Part shown: positions 9,533-17,022 of the stretch, in pieces
How positions within the stretch are numbered: position 1 is the first letter of the stretch
Layout: the number at the start of each line of letters is the position of its first letter
Assembly: GCA_012839295.1 (NCBI GenBank)
Contig: DUNO01000050.1
Span: 62,001 to 126,000 of the forward strand
DNA length: 64,000 bases
Direction: 5' to 3'
From: Clostridiales bacterium
GTDB taxonomy: Bacteria > Bacillota > Clostridia > Lachnospirales > Lachnospiraceae
Notes under the pieces: generated by a model
Told to the model about the DNA's origin: nothing
Databases searched by the model: none
Seen by the model: only the letters and a program-made list of their open reading frames with translations
Position numbers and translations under genes: made by a program

Positions 9533-9624
9533 TGGACGGATATGATTAGTAGACGGATATGATTAGTAGACGGATATGAATAGTAAACGGACATAATCAG
9601 TAGACGGGCATGATTGGTTAAGGC
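9525..9624 (+). repeat. 17-bp tandem repeat across the yfbR stop codon
   Basis: Five consecutive units resembling ATGATTAGTAGACGGAT start at 9525, 9542, 9559, 9576 and 9593, with a decayed sixth from 9610. Units 2 and 3 are identical; the others differ by one to four bases. TAG occurs in most units, so any slippage would move the downstream untranslated length but not the stop codon. Confidence 0.9.
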
Positions 9625-9730
9625 CAGCTGCTACAGGGGTCACTAATGAACCGGTTATAGTTCGGAGAATGACTTTTCTTAGGCAGCTCCGGGTAAGTAT
9701 ATTCTTAAGATTAAATTGGGGAGAAGAGGT

Positions 9731-10453
9731 ATGGTTACGATTGATGGCAAATGGGTAATGGAAGGACTTGCTGATGACGATCCTAAGAGAATTAAGACCA
9801 GTGGGGAGCTTTCCGGTTATATTAATAAGGTGGGCTTCCTCCCACTATTTAAGAATTCTGTGCAGGGTTTTTCCGTAGAGGAAATTACGGGAATAAATTC
9901 CTGGTGGTCGGATAAGCCGGAGGAGGATCCCTGGGCATGGCGTGAGGTGATCGCTGCGGAAGGCCGGATTGCCTATGGTAAGTTATTTGGCAACCGTGCC
10001 GGCTTTGTATCAAGGGAGTGGTATCCGTACCTGGCAGCCTTCCGGCGGGACGGATATGATTTTGACAGCAGGTATGAGGATGGCCTGGCAAGCTATCGTG
10101 CAAAGCGGATAATGGAGGTCCTGGAGCTGCGGGATGAGATGCCCTCCAATGAATTGAAGACAGCGGCTGGCTTTGGCAAGGGTGGTGAGAAAGGCTTTGA
10201 AGGAACCATGGCCTTATTGCAGATGCAGACCTATATTACCGTGAAGGGTTTTCATAGAAAACGCAATAAAAAGAATGAGGAATACGGTTGGCCTGTGGCA
10301 AATTATACCTTGAGCGAGAATCTGTTTGGAAGAGATTATGTACGTTCTGCATATGATTTAAATACTTTGCAGGCAAAGGATAAAATCGTTGATTGGATTA
10401 TAAGTAAATTTTCTATGGCTTCACGTTCTGAGATAGAAAAAACAATCAAATAA
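9731..10453 (+). CDS. Conserved AlkZ-related protein of unknown function
   Basis: A 240-residue protein similar, from memory, to Clostridia proteins named AlkZ-related (AlkZ is a winged-helix DNA glycosylase for crosslinks). Characteristic stretches are EDPWAWREVIAAEGRIAYGK, REWYPYLAAFRRDGYDFDSRYEDG, and GGEKGFEGTMALLQMQTY. I see no catalytic motif that proves glycosylase activity. The start is ATG 9731 after GAGAAGAGG rather than TTG 9716. The neighbours uvrA and uvrB deal with DNA damage, but that is only suggestive. Confidence 0.65.
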   Translation: MVTIDGKWVMEGLADDDPKRIKTSGELSGYINKVGFLPLFKNSVQGFSVEEITGINSWWSDKPEEDPWAWREVIAAEGRIAYGKLFGNRAGFVSREWYPYLAAFRRDGYDFDSRYEDGLASYRAKRIMEVLELRDEMPSNELKTAAGFGKGGEKGFEGTMALLQMQTYITVKGFHRKRNKKNEEYGWPVANYTLSENLFGRDYVRSAYDLNTLQAKDKIVDWIISKFSMASRSEIEKTIK

Positions 10454-10587
10454 GTTATAGAAGTGCTATCTATAACAGGATGGGATATAAAACAAAGTAC
10501 AGGCATAAGAATAACAAGTTTATTAACAAATATGTTCGTATATAAAACAAATGTTCAATAAAAAGAACAAATAATCATAAAATATAC

Positions 10588-10616
10588 TTGATAAAAATTC
10601 GGAAAGGTCATATAAT
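10588..10616 (+). promoter_or_regulatory. Sigma-A promoter of ulaC with upstream GTTC/GAAC sites
   Basis: -35 TTGATA (10588-10593), 17-bp spacer, -10 TATAAT (10611-10616). Just upstream, between about 10530 and 10570, are ATGTTCG, ATGTTCAATA and AGAACAAAT, which resemble the ATGAAC half-sites found at other ula promoters. The transcript would carry a ~160-nt leader. Confidence 0.7.
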
Positions 10617-10736
10617 ATTCCTGTTCCCTTATTGTAAAGCTGCTTTGTTTCTTGCGAAATAAAGTTTAAGCAATTTTGAGGTAAATAGGAAAATAAGTAG
10701 GCAGATCGGATTTTATTAAGTTGTATGAACCAGATG

Positions 10737-10778
10737 TTAGGAGGAAAAATCCTCTTAACCAAAAGCGTGTTAGGAGGA
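10737..10778 (+). promoter_or_regulatory. Duplicated Shine-Dalgarno with shared anti-SD before ulaC
   Basis: TTAGGAGGA occurs at 10737-10745 and again at 10770-10778, where it is the ulaC ribosome site. Between them, TCCTCTTAA (10750-10758) can pair with either copy, with one G-U pair. Pairing with the first copy leaves the real site free; pairing with the second hides it. This is the layout of a two-state translational switch, but no ligand or factor is indicated. Confidence 0.45.
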
Positions 10779-10783
10779 TTATT

Positions 10784-11239
10784 ATGTTAATAAAAGAGCT
10801 TGTTGATAAAGGACATGTTTGTTTTCAGCAACACTTTGATACTTGGGAAGCGGCAATTGAAGCTTCCTGCCAGCCGTTGATTTCAGACCATTCTATCGAT
10901 AAAGAATATATAGATGCCATTATTGAATGCGTAAAAAAATATGGTCCCTATATTGTTCTGGCTCCTAATATTGCAATGCCACATTCTCAGGAAGGGGCTG
11001 TGGGTGTGAATGATACGGCAATCAGTTTTATGAAGGTTGAGGAACCGGTGCATTTTGAAGAAGGCAATCCGGAGAAAGACGCAAAATTATTTTTTGTATT
11101 GGCATCCATTGATCATGATATTCACTTGCAGAATATGGAGAAGCTCGCTTTGTTACTTTTAAATGAAGAATTAGTAGACGAGCTTCTTGAGGCAAAGACG
11201 GTAGAAGATTTGCTCAGGATTGACCAAAAATATTCATAG
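10784..11239 (+). CDS. ulaC: PTS ascorbate-type EIIA component
   Basis: Cytosolic EIIA of the ascorbate/galactitol class. It passes phosphate from HPr to EIIB. The phosphorylated histidine is H67 in APNIAMPHSQ, the standard PTS EIIA type-2 motif. 151 residues from ATG 10784, which follows AGGAGG; a longer in-frame start at 10721 lacks a ribosome site. It has its own promoter and terminator and so is a separate unit upstream of ulaA-ulaB. The ascorbate assignment rests on the adjacent UlaA-type EIIC, UlaB-type EIIB and ulaG/ulaE. Confidence 0.85.
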   Translation: MLIKELVDKGHVCFQQHFDTWEAAIEASCQPLISDHSIDKEYIDAIIECVKKYGPYIVLAPNIAMPHSQEGAVGVNDTAISFMKVEEPVHFEEGNPEKDAKLFFVLASIDHDIHLQNMEKLALLLLNEELVDELLEAKTVEDLLRIDQKYS

Positions 11240-11312
11240 CATTTTAAGCGGGATATAATAAACAGATATAATTAGATAGATATAGACAGATATATAAGGA
11301 CATAACCTGTTA

Positions 11313-11358
11313 AGCATCATAATCTTCTTTGACAAAGATTATGATGCTGTTTTATTTT
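11313..11358 (+). terminator. Intrinsic terminator of ulaC
   Basis: AGCATCATAATCTT (11313-11326) pairs perfectly with AAGATTATGATGCT (11335-11348) around an 8-nt loop and is followed by GTTTTATTTT. Confidence 0.9.
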
Positions 11359-11418
11359 GCATGAAAGTAAGGGAACATAATAAGTGTACCTGTGTATCTG
11401 GGAAATATGTAGGATATC

Positions 11419-11446
11419 CTGCATTATTTACCATAGAATAATGCAG
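11419..11446 (+). other. Hairpin in the ulaC-ulaA gap
   Basis: CTGCATTATT and AATAATGCAG form a 10-bp stem around an 8-nt loop. No T-run follows. The gene-free stretch 11240-11757 otherwise holds the ulaC terminator, an operator palindrome and the ulaA promoter. Confidence 0.5.
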
Positions 11447-11465
11447 CTGGAATTAGAATAAATAA

Positions 11466-11480
11466 ATGAACAAAGTTCAT
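11466..11480 (+). promoter_or_regulatory. Palindromic operator ATGAACAAAGTTCAT before ulaA
   Basis: A perfect 15-bp palindrome (ATGAAC-AAA-GTTCAT), 102 bp upstream of the ulaA -35 box. The same half-site occurs at the ulaG, ptsH and ulaR promoters (18016-18061, 17001-17006, 17851-17865). The simplest reading is the binding site of the DeoR-family regulator encoded at 17023-17805. Confidence 0.5.
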
Positions 11481-11581
11481 AAAAAAGAGATTAAATTGCA
11501 TTAAATCAAATTTAAACAAGTGACACATGCAAAAAATCCATCAAATGATCGTATAGATATGATATTATTCATATAATAGTA

Positions 11582-11610
11582 TTGACATAAACATATAAGG
11601 ACATTATAAT
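11582..11610 (+). promoter_or_regulatory. Consensus sigma-A promoter of ulaA-ulaB
   Basis: -35 TTGACA (11582-11587), exact 17-bp spacer, -10 TATAAT (11605-11610): a perfect consensus. Such a strong core promoter suggests control by repression. The leader to the start codon is ~140 nt. Confidence 0.85.
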
Positions 11611-11757
11611 GAATTTATAAATATAATATAAATAAAAAGTAAACATAATTAATGAGTATTATGAAAAGGGGGAGTTTCCATTAGGGAAAGTTACGAAGGG
11701 ACTAGGTATTTATAAGGTTGTATTGGTAGAAATCTATAAAAATCTTTAGGAGAAAGA

Positions 11758-13251
11758 ATGGAGGGTAATATGGAAATTTTATTAAAGGTGTGGACTTATT
11801 TTGCAAGCAACATTTTAACGCAACCAGCATTCTTTATTGGTTTAATTGTTATTATCGGTTATCTTTTATTAAAGAAACCCTGGTATGATGTCCTGTCAGG
11901 TGGTGTAAAAGCAGTCTGTGGTTATATGATTTTAGCGGTCGGTTCCGGCGGCCTGGTCAATAACTTCCGTCCAATCCTTGTTGGTTTAAAGGATAGATTT
12001 AGCCTCGATGCTATGGTAATTGACCCATACTTTGGACAAAATGCAGTAACGGCAGGTGTGGAAGAGGTATTTGGCAAGACCTTTTCAAATGTAATGATTC
12101 TTTTGCTGATTGCCTTTATTGTTAATATATTATTGGTTCGTTTTAGAAAGGTTACCAAGCTCCGGGCTGTATTTACAACAGGTCATGTGCAGATACAACA
12201 GGCTTCAACCGCATTCTGGTTAATATTATTTGCATTACCGGTAATTGCGGCAAATGATACATTGATTTTAGTGGTGATGGCTATTATACTTGGTTTATAT
12301 TGGGCAGTAGGCAGTAACTTAACAGTACGTGCGACTCAGGAATTAACTGATGGGGGCGGCTTTGCAATAGCTCATCAGCAGATGTTTGCAATTGCAATTG
12401 CATCCGTATTAGCAGAAAAGATGGGACGAAGGAAGGGTAAGAAAGAATCTAAGAAATTGGAAGACATCCAGTTCCCTGGTTTCCTGTCTATCTTCAATGA
12501 AAATATGGTTGCAACATCCATCCTTATGTTCATTTTCTTTGGAATAATTTTATTGATCTTAGGAAAGGACTATTTGGTTCAAGCTGAGTTTATGAAGGAT
12601 ACAGATAGTTTTCTTTTCTACATACTTAAAACTTGCCTCAATTTCTCGGTATACCTGGCAATATTGCAGTTGGGTATAAGAACCTTCGTAACGGAGTTGA
12701 CCCAATCCTTCCATGGTATATCCCAGAAATTGTTACCGGGTGCGGTTCCAGGTGTGGACTGTGCGGTGGCCTATGGCTTTGGTTCCCCAAATGCTGTTAC
12801 GGTTGGTTTCTTAGCTGGTGCTACAGGACAGTTTCTTGCAATAATTGCTTTAATATTATTAAAGAGTCCGGTACTTGTAATTGCAGGATTTGTTCCGGTT
12901 TTCTTTGACAATGCAACGATTGCTGTATTTGCTAATAATAAGGGCGGCATAAAGGCAGCATTACTATTTCCATTCCTTGCAGGGCTTTGCCAGGTATTTG
13001 GTTCCGCTATCATTGCCAGCTGGGTAGGTATGGCAGCATATGGCGGTTACTTAGGAATGTGGGACTGGGCAGTTGTATGGCCTGTATTTACAGTGGTTAT
13101 GAAATACTTAAGCTACTTTGGTATAGCCATAGTTGTAATTGCATTAATTGCAATTCCTCAATTACAGTATTTGAAAGACAAGAAGCATTACTTCCTCATT
13201 ACAGATGATTACGAAGAATATAAGAAAGTCAAAGCAGAAGAAGCTAATTAA
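11758..13251 (+). CDS. ulaA: PTS ascorbate-specific EIIC permease
   Basis: Membrane permease of the ascorbate PTS (UlaA/SgaT family), which takes up L-ascorbate and phosphorylates it together with UlaB and UlaC. 497 residues with about ten or more hydrophobic segments. Typical stretches are KPWYDVLSGGVKAVCGYMIL, GVEEVFGKTFSNVMILLL, GHVQIQQASTAF and GLCQVFGSAIIASWVGMAAYGGYLGMWDW. Start ATG 11758 follows AGGAGA; ATG 11770 after GGAGGG is an alternative. ulaB follows 35 bp downstream in the same unit. Confidence 0.93.
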   Translation: MEGNMEILLKVWTYFASNILTQPAFFIGLIVIIGYLLLKKPWYDVLSGGVKAVCGYMILAVGSGGLVNNFRPILVGLKDRFSLDAMVIDPYFGQNAVTAGVEEVFGKTFSNVMILLLIAFIVNILLVRFRKVTKLRAVFTTGHVQIQQASTAFWLILFALPVIAANDTLILVVMAIILGLYWAVGSNLTVRATQELTDGGGFAIAHQQMFAIAIASVLAEKMGRRKGKKESKKLEDIQFPGFLSIFNENMVATSILMFIFFGIILLILGKDYLVQAEFMKDTDSFLFYILKTCLNFSVYLAILQLGIRTFVTELTQSFHGISQKLLPGAVPGVDCAVAYGFGSPNAVTVGFLAGATGQFLAIIALILLKSPVLVIAGFVPVFFDNATIAVFANNKGGIKAALLFPFLAGLCQVFGSAIIASWVGMAAYGGYLGMWDWAVVWPVFTVVMKYLSYFGIAIVVIALIAIPQLQYLKDKKHYFLITDDYEEYKKVKAEEAN

Positions 13252-13286
13252 CAGGACACAAAGTAATTTAATTAAGGAGTGAATAT

Positions 13287-13577
13287 ATGTTAAGCATAAT
13301 GGTCACATGTGCCAATGGCGCAGGAACAAGCTTGATGATGAAGATGACAGCGGAAAAGGTTGTTAAATCCCTGGGCTTAAAAGTAAGTAAATTGCATCAC
13401 TGTTCCTTAAGCGAGGGAAGAAGTGCGGCATCGCAATTTGATATTGTCTTCTGTCCGCTGATCTTTATATCAATGTTTAAAGATGCAGAGGCAAAGGGCG
13501 TAAAAGTAATTGGTTTAAAAAATGTTCTGTCCCAGGCCGAAATGGAGGAAAAGCTAAAAGAGGCTGGTATAGCATAA
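13287..13577 (+). CDS. ulaB: PTS ascorbate-type EIIB component
   Basis: Small cytosolic EIIB (96 residues) that carries phosphate on a cysteine and passes it to the sugar at the EIIC. The active cysteine is C8 in VTCANGAGTSLM, the hallmark P-loop of ascorbate/galactitol EIIB proteins. Ribosome site AAGGAG. Second gene of the ulaA unit. Its 3' side runs straight into repeat copy D, which may act as the transcript end. Confidence 0.93.
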   Translation: MLSIMVTCANGAGTSLMMKMTAEKVVKSLGLKVSKLHHCSLSEGRSAASQFDIVFCPLIFISMFKDAEAKGVKVIGLKNVLSQAEMEEKLKEAGIA

Positions 13578-13579
13578 GT

Positions 13580-13690
13580 CATCAGAGTTGCTTTTGCTTC
13601 TGATAAAAGGTGCCGATTTTGGGCCATGCGTTGCGGTTATCGGAACATGAATTTTTGTTCCTATAAATACATTATATAACATTAAGTTAC
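13580..13690 (-). repeat. Multi-hairpin repeat, copy D (degenerate, reverse orientation)
   Basis: On the reverse strand the order matches copy A: hairpin 1 (ATAGGAAC with GTTCCGAT), a GCATGGCC...GGCACC core in place of GGCGC...GCGCC, then TTTTATCAGAAG and a CTCTGAT partner. Hairpins 1 and 3 still pair, while hairpin 2 is weaker. It lies directly behind ulaB. Confidence 0.65.
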
Positions 13691-13757
13691 AAACAGGTGA
13701 CTGTAGAAGAGACTGTATCCCCCGGTTCAGTCTCTTTTACCATAAGGAGAATTGGCC

Positions 13758-14609
13758 ATGGAGGAAGAAATGGTATCCCTGGGCAGGAGAATAAAGCTAA
13801 TTGTCAGCGATATAGACGGAACCTTGCTGAATTCAAAAAGAGAAGTCAGCAAGGCTAGTATGGATGTGATTTGGAAATCGCGTGATGAGGGCATTATGTT
13901 TTCCATCTGTACAGGAAGAATTGCCACAATGACAGAATATTATACGGAAAGGTTACAAATTAAAACGCCGATTATAACTGCAAATGGTGCTGTGATTTGG
14001 GATTGTGTAAGGAAAAAATCTATATTTGATGTACCTATGGATACGAATGAAGTTATAGAGCTTCTGAAAATGTGCAAATCACTTAAGCTGGATTATAGCG
14101 CCCTAACCTTAGGGACTAGTTATTTTTCGGAAAATAGTCTTCGGTTAAACCGTTTTTTGGAATATAACCGGTTTGCAAGTGATAATGGAATGAGTGAAAT
14201 GAAACTGGAATTTTTTGACGAAGAACACCATTGTATGGATGGGTTAAAGGTTTATAAGGTTTTAATCTATGAGAAGGAATTGAAAAAACTAAAATTAATG
14301 CAGGATTATATTAATGAGCTTCCTAATACGGGATTTACTTCGTCTGAACCCGGGCTGATTGATGTGTCGGAAGCCCGGGTAAATAAAGGATATGGATTGA
14401 AGAAGTTGGCAGAGCATCTTGGGTTGAAAAAAGAAGAGATATGTGTATTTGGTGATTATGATAATGATATACCCATGCTTGAAAATGCCGGATTTCCGGT
14501 GGCGATGGGGAATAGTTGTGAAAATTTGAAGGAGCATGCAAGCCTGGTGACAAAAACAAATGATGAGGATGGCGTTGCCTGGGCGATCAGGCGTTATATA
14601 TTAGGTTGA
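13758..14609 (+). CDS. Cof-type HAD hydrolase (HAD-IIB sugar phosphatase)
   Basis: A 283-residue haloacid dehalogenase-like phosphatase. Motif I is VSDIDGTLL (nucleophile D18 and D20 from this start), motif II CTGR, and the C-terminal motifs are NKGYGLKKLAEHLG and FGDYDNDIPMLENAG. HAD-IIB proteins dephosphorylate sugar phosphates and FMN-type compounds; the substrate cannot be told from sequence. Its place between PTS genes and ptsI suggests relief of sugar-phosphate stress, as inference only. Start ATG 13758 after AAGGAGA. Confidence 0.85.
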   Translation: MEEEMVSLGRRIKLIVSDIDGTLLNSKREVSKASMDVIWKSRDEGIMFSICTGRIATMTEYYTERLQIKTPIITANGAVIWDCVRKKSIFDVPMDTNEVIELLKMCKSLKLDYSALTLGTSYFSENSLRLNRFLEYNRFASDNGMSEMKLEFFDEEHHCMDGLKVYKVLIYEKELKKLKLMQDYINELPNTGFTSSEPGLIDVSEARVNKGYGLKKLAEHLGLKKEEICVFGDYDNDIPMLENAGFPVAMGNSCENLKEHASLVTKTNDEDGVAWAIRRYILG

Positions 14610-14687
14610 CAAATTAATATTTAAATACATACGGCTGTATTATTGAAATCCATTATTCAAAGACTTACTATTTTTAAGAAAGATAGA

Positions 14688-14718
14688 TCAGGAGCTGCTG
14701 TAGTCCAGCAGCTCCTGA
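14688..14718. terminator. Hairpin terminator between convergent HAD and ptsI genes
   Basis: TCAGGAGCTGCTG and CAGCAGCTCCTGA make a perfect 13-bp stem with a 5-nt loop. The flanks are AT-rich but have no long T-run on the forward side, so it may act in either direction between the convergent genes. Confidence 0.6.
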
Positions 14719-14720
14719 TG

Positions 14721-14828
14721 CTTATATTATAGGAAGCAAATGCGGCTTCCTATAATCGGGATGCACGGCGCAGGAACAGCGCCTTTTATGAGAAGTTTGG
14801 AATATAACTTCTGATAACTTATATTATG
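14721..14828 (+). repeat. Multi-hairpin repeat, copy B
   Basis: CTTATATTAT occurs at both ends (14721 and 14818). Inside are hairpin 1 (TTATAGGAAGC with GCTTCCTATAA), the conserved core ATCGGGATGCAC, hairpin 2 (GGCGC-aggaaca-GCGCC), CTTTTATGAGAAGT, and an ACTTCT partner. Hairpin 1 has a different sequence from copies A and C yet pairs fully. The right end overlaps the last codons and stop of ptsI (reverse strand). Confidence 0.85.
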
Positions 14829-16504
14829 GATAGTTCTTTTTTTACTTCCTGGAGAGTATAGGCTGCCGCCGCTCTTTTGGCGCATTCCTTTGCTTTCTCG
14901 TAGGAAGAGTTACGGATAATGTTCTTGATGTTAGCGGTTTCTCCTGCGGCCATGCTGAATTCATCCAAACCGAGGCCAAGAAGAAGGGTGGTAGCTTTTT
15001 CGTCACCAGCGAATTCACCGCACATTCCGACCTCAATGTTTTCCGCATGGGCGGCATCGATAATGTGCTTAATACTCTGAACGACTGCGGGATGAAACGA
15101 GTCATACAGGGCAGAAATTTTCTTGTTTCCACGGTCAACTGCAAGGACATATTGGGTTAGGTCGTTGGTTCCAATGCTGAAGAAGTCGACATGTTTTGCA
15201 AAATTCGCGGCACATAGCACGGCGGCGGGGGTTTCAATCATAATTCCTACCTTGATATCTGGGTTGAATGCCAGACCCTCTGCCTCCAACTCGCATTTAC
15301 AGGCTGTTAGTATTTCATTTGCTTTATTTAATTCTTCCATCGATATAATCATAGGATACATGATTTTAACATTGCCAAAGGCGCTTGCGCGAAGGATTGC
15401 CCTAAGCTGTGCCTTAAAAACATCCTCCAGCTCCAATGAAATTCGGATTGCTCTCCAGCCTAAGAAAGGGTTTTCCTCAGTCTCAAATTTATAGTACGGA
15501 AGGGATTTGTCACCGCCGATGTCCAAGGTACGAATAATCAACTCGGAGCTGCATAAGGAAGCAGCTTCTTTATAGACCGTGAACTGTTCTTCCTCCGTGG
15601 GGAAATGGGAATTTTCCATATATAAAAATTCACTTCTAAAAAGGCCGATGCCATCGATATGATGTGTGGTTGCTTTCCTTACATCCTCGATATTACCCAC
15701 ATTTGCACATATTTTCACAGTTCGGCCATCGATAGTAGTAGCGGGCAAAAAGCTTGAGCGTTCTAATTCTTTTCGTTTGTTTACATAATCCTGCTTCAAT
15801 GATTCGTACCTGTGAATCGTAGAATCGTCGGGATTGATTATGATTTTTCCGGTGACTGCATCGAGAATAAGAAAATCATCATTATGTATGCTGGTTAATA
15901 AATCCGGAACACCTACTAAGGCAGGTAGTTCAAGATTACGTGCAATAATACATACGTGGCTGGTCACTCCACCGAGTTCCGTTAGAAAACCGAGGATGTA
16001 ATCCAGATTAAGCGATGAAGTGTCAGAGGGGGCTAAATCCTCAGCGATGAGAATCACTTTATCCTGGATGCTTTTTAAATCGGTTTGGCCGATTCCTTTT
16101 AGAAGCCTCATTAAACGATTACGAATGTCTTTTATGTCAGCACTTCGCTCTCTCATATATTCGTCTTCCATGGAATCAAAAATAGCACAGAATTCGGCTG
16201 CAGTCAGATCGAGGGCAACCTGAGCATTCTGTAGTTCGTTACGGATTCTATTTGTGACGCCGCCATATAATGAGATGTCCTTGACTAATTCTAAATGCGC
16301 AGTAAAAATATCTGATTTCTGGGCCAAGATTTCGATTTGCGAAGCGGCTTCCTTTACTGCATTATCATATTTCATGATTTCACTATCGATTTGATTGGCT
16401 GAGATTTCATAGTTTTCTGGGCTTAAATCTTGTTTTTGAAGCACATAAGCATTTCCCATGGCAATACCTTTGGAAGCGATTCTATCAACCGATAAAGTTT
16501 TCAT
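14819..16504 (-). CDS. ptsI: PTS enzyme I (phosphoenolpyruvate-protein phosphotransferase)
   Basis: Takes phosphate from PEP and gives it to HPr. The N-terminal HPr-binding domain is followed by the phosphohistidine loop GGVTSHVCIIARN (His ~183; most family members have A where C stands). PEP-domain motifs follow: GIGLFRSEFLYM, GTNDLTQYVLAVDR and the active-site MCGEFAGD. 561 residues from ATG 16504; an ATG five codons earlier overlaps the ptsH stop. ptsH lies 14 bp upstream, giving a ptsH-ptsI operon that points away from ulaG and the regulator gene. The stop lies within repeat copy B. Confidence 0.93.
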   Translation of the reverse strand: MKTLSVDRIASKGIAMGNAYVLQKQDLSPENYEISANQIDSEIMKYDNAVKEAASQIEILAQKSDIFTAHLELVKDISLYGGVTNRIRNELQNAQVALDLTAAEFCAIFDSMEDEYMRERSADIKDIRNRLMRLLKGIGQTDLKSIQDKVILIAEDLAPSDTSSLNLDYILGFLTELGGVTSHVCIIARNLELPALVGVPDLLTSIHNDDFLILDAVTGKIIINPDDSTIHRYESLKQDYVNKRKELERSSFLPATTIDGRTVKICANVGNIEDVRKATTHHIDGIGLFRSEFLYMENSHFPTEEEQFTVYKEAASLCSSELIIRTLDIGGDKSLPYYKFETEENPFLGWRAIRISLELEDVFKAQLRAILRASAFGNVKIMYPMIISMEELNKANEILTACKCELEAEGLAFNPDIKVGIMIETPAAVLCAANFAKHVDFFSIGTNDLTQYVLAVDRGNKKISALYDSFHPAVVQSIKHIIDAAHAENIEVGMCGEFAGDEKATTLLLGLGLDEFSMAAGETANIKNIIRNSSYEKAKECAKRAAAAYTLQEVKKELSII

Positions 16505-16518
16505 AAGCCCACCCCACA

Positions 16519-16782
16519 TTATTCGCCAAGACCACTGCTAATGGCATCAATGATTGTCTTTAAATCTTGTTCCTCGTTTTCGCCGTCGCATTCAACGACA
16601 ATCTCATCACCACATTTGATTCCGCCGCTCATTAATATAAGAACGCTTTTAGGATTAACACTTTTTTCTCCTTTTACCAATGTGATATTTGATTTGCAGG
16701 TTGCTGCGATTTTGGATAACTCACCAGCTGGTCTTAAATGAAGACCGGATTTGTTTGTGACTGTAATCTTTTGGCTTACCAT
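16519..16782 (-). CDS. ptsH: PTS phosphocarrier protein HPr
   Basis: An 87-residue HPr. Phosphorylation by enzyme I falls on H15 in SGLHLRPAG. The Firmicute regulatory site for HPr kinase is S46, present here as PKSVLILMSGGIKCG, so this HPr could also act in carbon catabolite control. Start ATG 16782 after AGGAGA; an in-frame ATG six codons upstream lacks a ribosome site. First gene of ptsH-ptsI. The leader contains repeat copy C. Confidence 0.93.
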   Translation of the reverse strand: MVSQKITVTNKSGLHLRPAGELSKIAATCKSNITLVKGEKSVNPKSVLILMSGGIKCGDEIVVECDGENEEQDLKTIIDAISSGLGE

Positions 16783-16805
16783 AATCAATTCTCCTATCAT
16801 AAATA

Positions 16806-16924
16806 TAAATTATCAGAAGTTACACATTACTTCTGGTAAAAGGCGCTGTACTTGCGCCGTGCAAAGTGTGCTCCTGGGGGCACACCAATTATCGGATCAT
16901 GATTTTGATCCCGATAATATAATG
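16806..16924 (-). repeat. Multi-hairpin repeat, copy C (in the ptsH leader)
   Basis: On the reverse strand it reads hairpin 1 (ATTATCGGGATC with GATCCGATAAT), an extra hairpin (GTGTGC with GCACAC), then GCACGGCGC-aagtaca-GCGCC, TTTTACCAGAAGT, and ACTTCTGATAA. The extra hairpin makes it ~20 bp longer than copies A and B. It lies between the ptsH promoter and the ptsH start, so it is transcribed in its standard orientation as leader RNA. Confidence 0.85.
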
Positions 16925-16952
16925 AATTAATAGTAACTGTTTCTTTTGATTC

Positions 16953-16981
16953 ATTATATCATAATATATGAAGGAAATCAA
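16953..16981 (-). promoter_or_regulatory. Sigma-A promoter of ptsH-ptsI
   Basis: Reverse strand: -35 TTGATT (16981-16976), 17-bp spacer, -10 TATAAT (16958-16953). An ATGAAC half-site at 17001-17006 lies 20 bp upstream, pointing to shared control with the ula genes. Confidence 0.75.
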
Positions 16982-17022
16982 TCATAATAATTGAATATAT
17001 ATGAACATAACAGAAAATGTGA

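Noticed and set aside
9525-9624. Short regular repeats that could be taken for a CRISPR array
   Set aside because: The units are directly adjacent with period 17 and no spacers, and no cas gene is in the window.
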